From contig CACZFB010000062.1 in assembly GCA_902780305.1 (NCBI GenBank), positions 1 to 38,476 of the forward strand: a DNA stretch of 38,476 nucleotides, written 5' to 3'. This stretch comes from an uncultured Coriobacteriaceae bacterium. GTDB lineage: Bacteria; Actinomycetota; Coriobacteriia; Coriobacteriales; Atopobiaceae. This document shows positions 34,325 through 38,476 of the stretch, one piece after another (position 1 is the stretch's first letter; each line of letters begins with the position of its first letter). The position numbers and the translations under genes were made by a program. A model generated the notes under the pieces. It worked only from the letters and a program-made list of their open reading frames with translations. It searched no databases and was not told the origin of the DNA.

Positions 34325-34999
34325 ATGGACCACTCAACGCTCGGAGCGTGCTCGCTGTTTGCTGGGATTCCTGAAGAAGATGTCCGCGACGATCTTGGCG
34401 CCGTCCCCCACCACGTTCAACACTACGGCAAGGGCGAGGCCGTGTTCCGCCTGATGGACCCCGCCGACAGGGTCGGCGACATTCTGGAGGGGCGCGTCCA
34501 GGCACAGAAGCCCTTCCCCAACGGCAGCCAAGTGAGCGTCTCGGTCCGCAATGCCGGCGAGCTCATCGGACCGGCTGCCGCCTTCTCCAAGAGCCAGCGC
34601 TACCCCTGCGACGTGGTGGCACTCGAGCCCAGCGCCATCCTGATACTCCGCAAGGAGGACCTCCTCACGCTCATGCAACGCGACGTGAGCATCATGGGCA
34701 ACCTCATATCCGAGCTCGCAACCGCCGCCCACATGCTGCAACAGCGTCTCGAGTTGCTCTCCTATAGCGGGATCGCGCAGAAGGCCGCCTTCTACCTGCT
34801 GATCCAGGCGAGGAAGGGCGGACAGAGCCTCGTCACCATCCCCGGGTCGGTCTCAATCTGGGCCATGCTGATGAATGTGTCGCGAACCTCACTGCACCGT
34901 GAGCTGAGGAAGCTGGAGGCGGAGGGGGCAATCGCGTACCGCCCGCCTACCATAGAGATACGTGACATGGCAACACTGCGCGACGTGCTCAGCGGGTAA
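34325..34999 (+). CDS. Crp/Fnr family transcriptional regulator
   Basis: 224 residues: a cyclic-nucleotide-like beta-barrel (about 5-120, 'LFAGIPEEDVRDDLGAVPHH'), a long dimer helix (about 122-148) and a C-terminal winged helix-turn-helix (about 176-202, 'IWAMLMNVSRTSLHRELRKL'). The N-terminal four-cysteine cluster of oxygen-sensing FNR is absent, so it is not a classical [4Fe-4S] FNR. The start has a near-perfect AAGGAGG ribosome site. Divergent orientation with the hemerythrin/DUF438 gene is common for nitrosative-stress regulators of this family; that role is inferred. Confidence 0.9.
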   Translation: MDHSTLGACSLFAGIPEEDVRDDLGAVPHHVQHYGKGEAVFRLMDPADRVGDILEGRVQAQKPFPNGSQVSVSVRNAGELIGPAAAFSKSQRYPCDVVALEPSAILILRKEDLLTLMQRDVSIMGNLISELATAAHMLQQRLELLSYSGIAQKAAFYLLIQARKGGQSLVTIPGSVSIWAMLMNVSRTSLHRELRKLEAEGAIAYRPPTIEIRDMATLRDVLSG

Positions 35000-35246
35000 T
35001 GCGTGGCTACACCGCAGCTGGACCGTTTTCCTATCGCCGTCGAAACTACTTTGGCACCTCTCTGGATGGCATGATGGCCCAGCAAGACCGCTGATGATAC
35101 CATGCACGTTAAGCCGACTCACGTTGGAGGCTTTCCGGGTCACTCGGAACGCGACCGCTCACCGATTTGGCGTCTAGTTCAGACAGCCTCGTGCACTGCC
35201 CTTTGACCTCGTGGACTGCCCTCCGTGCACTTTCGTGGATCGAAAC

Positions 35247-35273
35247 AAAAAACGGCAGCTCAGAGGCTGCCGT
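35247..35273 (-). terminator. Terminator behind the truncated thi leader
   Basis: On the minus strand ACGGCAGC pairs with GCTGCCGT (loop CTCTGA) and six T follow. It lies about 25 nt past the broken riboswitch core, so any transcript from the leader promoter would end here. No gene is seen downstream between here and 35000. Confidence 0.8.
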
Positions 35274-35295
35274 CTTTACATTCATGGGTCATAGT

Positions 35296-35404
35296 CATTA
35301 CCCAGATCAGGTTCTTGGGTCGTGGCCGAGATGGGCCACCTCTCAGCCGGCGTGCGCCAGCTCCCCGTGTGTGTCCATTATAGCAGAGGTGGACTGGCAG
35401 GCAA
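35296..35404 (-). promoter_or_regulatory. Orphan truncated TPP riboswitch with promoter
   Basis: The minus strand carries TATAAT (35382-35377), TTGCCT (35404-35399) with a 16-bp spacer, GGGGAGCTGG, GGCTGAGAGGTGG, CGACCC and CCTGATCTGGGTAATG. The sequence then changes: the CCAG that closes P5 and the AGCGTAGGGA of P1 are missing. The aptamer is therefore broken and cannot bind as a normal TPP riboswitch. A terminator follows directly and no thi gene lies downstream. Confidence 0.85.
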
Positions 35405-35560
35405 AAACTGCTGGTAGAACGGCACGAAAGCCACTGGGTTTCCTGCCGTCTTTCTCGTCCATAGAGTCCATCTTCACGCCTCGAGCACAGTCCACCTAGT
35501 CCATCTAGTTGCCCCAAGTCCACACAATCAGGTGGACGGTTTGGTGGACTCCAAGGCCGA
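35296..35560. repeat. Direct repeat copy 2 of the thi leader region
   Basis: This is the partner of 20815-21075, in the same orientation. The region 35000-36020 otherwise holds no intact gene. After the ggtggact motif at about 35541, the frame DSKAEILKKVMQADRLRQL and stop resembles the start of the integrase open frame (SQKEAVLEKARIRDQL), so this copy may include a scrap of an integrase 5' end. Confidence 0.7.
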
Positions 35561-35788
35561 AATACTGAAAAAGGTAATGCAAGCTGACCGGCTTCGGCAG
35601 CTCTGACGCCCCGTCTTCGCACCCCCCCGCTCTCATCCGGCATTACCCCGCTGGAGATTTGGCTTGTCCATCTCAATCATGTTGCGATAAAGAGCGGCCG
35701 GGGAACACGCAGAGTTGTGATTCAACGACACACCACGTCTTACGCGGCCGCACTGCCATCAAAAGCATTAAGAGACGGTAATCCGCCG

Positions 35789-35923
35789 TCACTCGCCAAG
35801 GACTGTGGGCAGCTCCAGCGAATACTCCTCGGGACACTTCTCGGCGAACAGCGCAACAGCCACAGCTAGGTCAAACCTGAAGGCAGCCTCCTCCGGCGTG
35901 GCGAAGCCCCTGTCGTAGAACTT
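35789..35923 (-). pseudogene. C-terminal scrap of an unknown protein
   Basis: The minus-strand frame reads FYDRGFATPEEAAFRFDLAV, then ALFAEKCPEEYSLELPTVLGE and TGA, with a stop (TAG) just before it. The composition looks like real protein but there is no start and no family could be assigned. It appears to be a leftover of a deleted gene. Confidence 0.4.
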
Positions 35924-36023
35924 CTATTACGAGATAAGTCAACAAATCGACCGATGCCGGAGTTCTTTTCGTTTGCCGATTCGCCGCCCCAAGGAGGAAG
36001 ATTCGTTTTGTCGGCTGGACCAA

Positions 36024-36814
36024 TTATTGGGAATCGTCTGGACTAGATATGAAAACAGCCGCTTTACCTGCGACTGCATTGCTTTCTTGGGCATTCTGCA
36101 TTACCCAGATCAGAGTCGTCCAGCACGTGTCCATCGTCGTTGAGGATTCCCTGTTGTTCTTGAGGACGGCGTTCAGGAGCGAGCTGGCAACGGTGACCTC
36201 GATCTTGTTCTCGCCAGGCTTGACCAGCGCGGAGATGCTCGCATCGCCACTTGCCTGGTCGACCATAAAATCGGCTCCATTGATCTTCACGCCATAGGCA
36301 CCTTTCACATGATCCATGTGGAGATAGACGGCTGACCCTCGCTGAAGGACTCGGGCATGGTGAACGTGGCGGTGTAGGTGCCCTCGCCTGATGCGTTGGC
36401 GAGATGTTTGGAAAGCTGGTTCCATGGCTTGAGCTCGTCGATGACGCCAATCTCGACCATCTTCTTGCGGGTGTCAAGGACGGTCTCGCCGGCTAGCCAT
36501 CGCTCAACAAAGAGGTTCCAGCCAGCGACTTCGACGGAGCCATCAAACGAGGTGACCTCTTCTACCGCAGGGGCGAGTTCGTCGGTGGCCAACACGATGA
36601 TGATGGAGTCGTTAGGAGCGATGGTCACGTCCACGGCCACGCCTCCGTCCACGGCCTCCCAGCTCTCGGCCACCCTGACCTCGCCGGTCCAGGCGTCGAG
36701 CACGTACGGGACGCCCTCGCCCTGCAGGGTGACGGTGGTCGCCACTGCCTTGGCATCGTGGATCTCGCGGTACATGTCGGTACCAGCGTAGTTGTACGGG
36801 AAGTAGTTAGACAT
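36024..36814 (-). pseudogene. Glycoside hydrolase C-terminal fragment
   Basis: The minus-strand sequence from 36814 reads SNYFPYNYAGTDMYREIHDA, then VLDAWTGEVRVAESWEAV, and a jelly-roll-like end (TYTATFTMPESFSEGQ, then AVYLHMDHVKGAYGVKINGA and ENKIEVTVASSLLNAVLKNN). This is the C-terminal part of a large glycosidase with an accessory beta-sandwich domain; the family cannot be fixed (rhamnosidase-like GH106 or GH2 types are possible). A one-base deletion near 36335 splits the frame. It starts abruptly next to an aldo/keto reductase fragment and breaks off at the core at 36098-36113. Confidence 0.65.
36061..36113 (-). repeat. Recombination-core copy C with flanking module
   Basis: GCATTACCCAGATCAG at 36098-36113 is identical to the TPP core at 20814-20829. 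The adjoining block starts with TTTACCTGCG (36063), as at copy D, and contains TTCTTGGGCATTCTGCATTACC, close to the TTCATGGGTCATAGTCATTACC beside copy B. On the minus strand GCAGTCGC and GCGGCTGT can pair, followed by TTTTC, as a terminator. Confidence 0.55.
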
Positions 36815-36962
36815 GCGCCGTGTCGAAATAGTTGAGACCCGACGTAAGGAACACGTCAAGCATCTGGCTGCAGAGCTCGTAGTCTGGCTCGCCTCCGGCC
36901 ATGGGCAGACGCATAGCCCCAAAGCCAAGGCGTCCCTTGAACTCGCTGATAGACAGTGCCAT
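36810..36962 (-). pseudogene. Aldo/keto reductase N-terminal fragment
   Basis: From an ATG at 36962 with a strong GGGAGGGGAGGGGA ribosome site, 50 residues read 'LGFGAMRLPMAGGEPDYELC' and SGLNYFDTAH, the start of an aldo/keto reductase barrel with the cofactor-site Asp in FDTAH. A TAA at 36812-36810 follows where the sequence joins the glycoside hydrolase piece. Both sides share AACTA(C/T)TTC, so a recombination at this microhomology may have made the junction. Confidence 0.75.
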
Positions 36963-37171
36963 ATTCCCCTCCCCTCCCATGGTGTCCGCGAAGCCCCTCC
37001 CACGCGAACACCCCTCCTTGTTAGTACATCGATGCGACGGCGTGGGACATGGGCCAACGACCGTCTCGCCTCACTAAGAGAATCTCCTGCTCAAGGCGCC
37101 AGGTTGAGCGCCTTGCTTCCATGACGCAGGGGGCACAGGGGAGAACCCTCTGCAGCCCCCGAAGGGCACTC

Positions 37172-37477
37172 CTACCTAAAGCCGTACTGCGCGTGGGGCG
37201 CGTAGGGCTCCTCGAGGTAGGCCATCTCCTCTGCCGTGAGCTTGAGGTCGAGCGCGGCGATGGCGTCGTCGATGTACTTGGTCTTGGAAGCACCGACGAG
37301 CGGGCTGGTCACCACGGGATTGGCGAGGTTCCACGCCTGTGCGATCACGCTGGTGGAGACGCCGTGCGCAAGCGAGCTGAACGGGGTGCAGGCGACGCCC
37401 TGGTCGAGCAGCATCGGGTGCATCTCCTTCTCCTCCTCGCGGTAGACGAGGTTGTACATGTCCTGCATGGAGATGGA
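37172..37477 (-). pseudogene. Aldo/keto reductase C-terminal fragment cut by IS3
   Basis: The frame SMQDMYNLVYREEEKEM, then GVACTPFSSLAHGVSTSV, NPVVTSPLVGASKTKYIDDA and LTAEEMAYLEEPY is the end of an aldo/keto reductase (the SPLVGAS stretch binds the cofactor phosphate). A stretch between AHG and VSTSV, usually about 25-40 residues, is missing. The 5' side ends near 37480 where the IS3 begins, so the rest of the gene was lost or lies beyond the IS. It is not the other half of the fragment at 36810, given the order. Confidence 0.75.
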
Positions 37478-37540
37478 ATGGTTGCAATAAATGGGACAGA
37501 TTGAAGAGGGACTGAGGAACAGGAGAAAGAAAGTCCCGGA

Positions 37541-37827
37541 ATGGCGGATCCCAGGCACCCAGGAAGTTCAGCGAGGAGTCCAGGCGGCAGATCGTGCAAC
37601 TCTACGAGAGCGGCAAGAGCCCGAAGGAGATCAGGGGCGAGTACGACATAGGGAGCTCGACGCTGCACCGCTGGGCTAAGGCCATACGAGAGAACGGCAG
37701 CACGAGGGCGGGGGACAACAGGACCCCGGAGCAGGAGCGGATCCTCGAGCTGGAGCGCGAGAACAAGAGGCTCCGCATGGAGGCGGATGTTTCAAGAACG
37801 GCTGCGCTGACATTCGCTCGGAGGTAG
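37541..37827 (+). pseudogene. IS3 OrfA, frameshifted
   Basis: The ATG at 37541 begins MADPRHP, then one missing C in the CCC run near 37560 shifts the frame; the proper reading goes on as RKFSEESRRQIVQLYESG, SSTLHRWAKAI and the leucine-zipper-like ERILELERENKRLRMEAD. This is the DNA-binding helix-turn-helix and dimer helix of the transposase. Confidence 0.75.
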
Positions 37828-38388
37828 CCGCGATAGGTGCGAACGCCGGCACCTATCCGATATCGGCGCAGTGCGGGATCCTGGGCGTGCCCCGGTCGAC
37901 CTACTACAAGCTCAGGGGCAAGGGGGAGGAGCCGGATTCCGGGGACCTGATAGACGACGCCGTGCGCGAGGAGTTCGAGAGGAGTTCGCGCCGCTACGGG
38001 GTCCGCAGGATGAAGAGGGCCCTGGAGAGGAGGGGCGTAGTGGCGAGCAGGAGGGAGGATCCGCGGGCCGATGAGGTCGCAGGGGCTCAGGAGCCGCCAC
38101 CGGAGGAAGGCCTTCGGGCCGAACGCCCCAGGCCCAACGAGGCCGAGGCGCCCAACGTGCTCGACCGCGACCTCGACGGCCACGCGCCGCACGCCCACGT
38201 TTGTTCGGATCTCGCCTACGTGCGCGTGGGTGCCGCCTGGTGCCACGTGTGCCTGCCCATAGACCTCCACGACCGCGAGATCGTCGGCCACGCGGCGTCG
38301 AGGGGCAGGGACGCTGCCCTGGTCATGGCCGCATTCGCCACGGTGGCGTTCCCCCTCCATGACATAGACGTCTTCCACACCGACTATG
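37791..38388 (+). pseudogene. IS3 OrfB transposase, frameshifted and truncated
   Basis: The frame starts in OrfA at about 37791 (FKNGCADIRSEVAAIGANAG), as for IS3 elements made by -1 frameshifting. It reads VPRSTYYKLRGKGEEPDSGD and RRYGVRRMKRALERRGVVAS, then two compensating shifts occur near 38057 and 38135 (RMRSQGLRSRHRRKAFGPN lies in the other frame). The rve domain then gives the first catalytic Asp (SDLAYVRVG) and the second (HTD), but the final Glu region is absent. Inactive. Confidence 0.75.
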
Positions 38389-38476
38389 CCGCAGAGAGCG
38401 CTAAGCCGCAGAACCGGCATATCCGCAGCTCGCAACGAGATAACGCGGCTTAGAGTATGCCGCGTCCGCCGGCTCC

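Larger units (their letters stand above)
37492..38388 (+). mobile_element. IS3-family insertion sequence, decayed and partial
   Basis: The element starts near TGGGACAG at 37492, inside the aldo/keto reductase gene, and carries orfA and orfB of IS3 type on the plus strand. Both are broken, and orfB leaves the expected sequence after HTD near 38382. The right end and terminal repeat are therefore not seen. AGG arginine codons are common here, as in the defence operon. Confidence 0.8.

Noticed and set aside
35260..35676. 138-residue minus-strand open frame across the second thi leader
   Set aside because: It runs through promoter and riboswitch sequence; composition is not protein-like.

Overview
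The window looks like a chromosomal piece of a high-GC gut actinobacterium, most likely class Coriobacteriia (a Collinsella- or Olsenella-like organism). This is inferred from strong Shine-Dalgarno sites, GC-rich codons, the style of the proteins and the gene mix. No rRNA or tRNA gene was seen to anchor it. The left half (1-20.9 kb) is orderly core sequence. The right half (20.9-38.5 kb) is an accessory region with an integrase, a defence pair, a damaged toxin-antitoxin locus, gene fragments and a broken IS3.

Left half, in order: a phosphate transporter with its DUF47 partner (111-1722, minus); a GH32 beta-fructosidase and a YbjN-like protein (1962-3906, plus); an ECF sigma / membrane anti-sigma candidate / VWA lipoprotein operon (6887 to 4021, minus); an ABC exporter whose ATPase carries an N-terminal GAF domain and whose 1166-residue FtsX-type permease carries a long periplasmic coiled coil (to 6992, minus); a hypoxanthine/uracil-DNA glycosylase and a large membrane protein with an acidic tail; class II fructose-bisphosphate aldolase; a low-complexity membrane protein; M18 aminopeptidase; and a TPP-riboswitch-controlled thiamine-precursor ABC transporter (YkoF-like, thiX, thiY, thiZ; 20734 to 17915, minus). 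In the thi operon every gene overlaps the next by 4 nt. Five very long, nearly perfect palindromes sit just after stop codons in the first 15 kb.

Right half: directly upstream of the thi riboswitch lies a tyrosine integrase, an excisionase-like HTH protein, then a two-gene operon encoding a 997-residue protein of unknown function and a ~1560-residue DEAH helicase with a DUF1998-type cysteine-rich C-terminus. This resembles a two-gene Druantia III-like (DruH-DruE) defence system. The helicase frame is broken by one base. Next come an AbiE-type locus (intact antitoxin with a large operator palindrome, frameshifted and truncated toxin), a second integrase tail, a truncated HTH regulator, a DUF438/hemerythrin protein divergent from a Crp/Fnr regulator, and then decayed pieces of a glycoside hydrolase, two aldo/keto reductases and an IS3.

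The most unusual signal is that the thi leader is duplicated. An intact TPP riboswitch with its promoter sits at 20802-20925. A second, diverged copy at 35296-35404 breaks off exactly after the conserved P4/P5 core. The same 14-16 bp core also marks the broken ends of two unrelated genes (32520 and 36098), each time next to a similar flanking module. I propose that the core acts as an attachment or recombination site and that the element next to the integrase restored the thi riboswitch when it inserted. This is inference and needs comparison with uninterrupted relatives.
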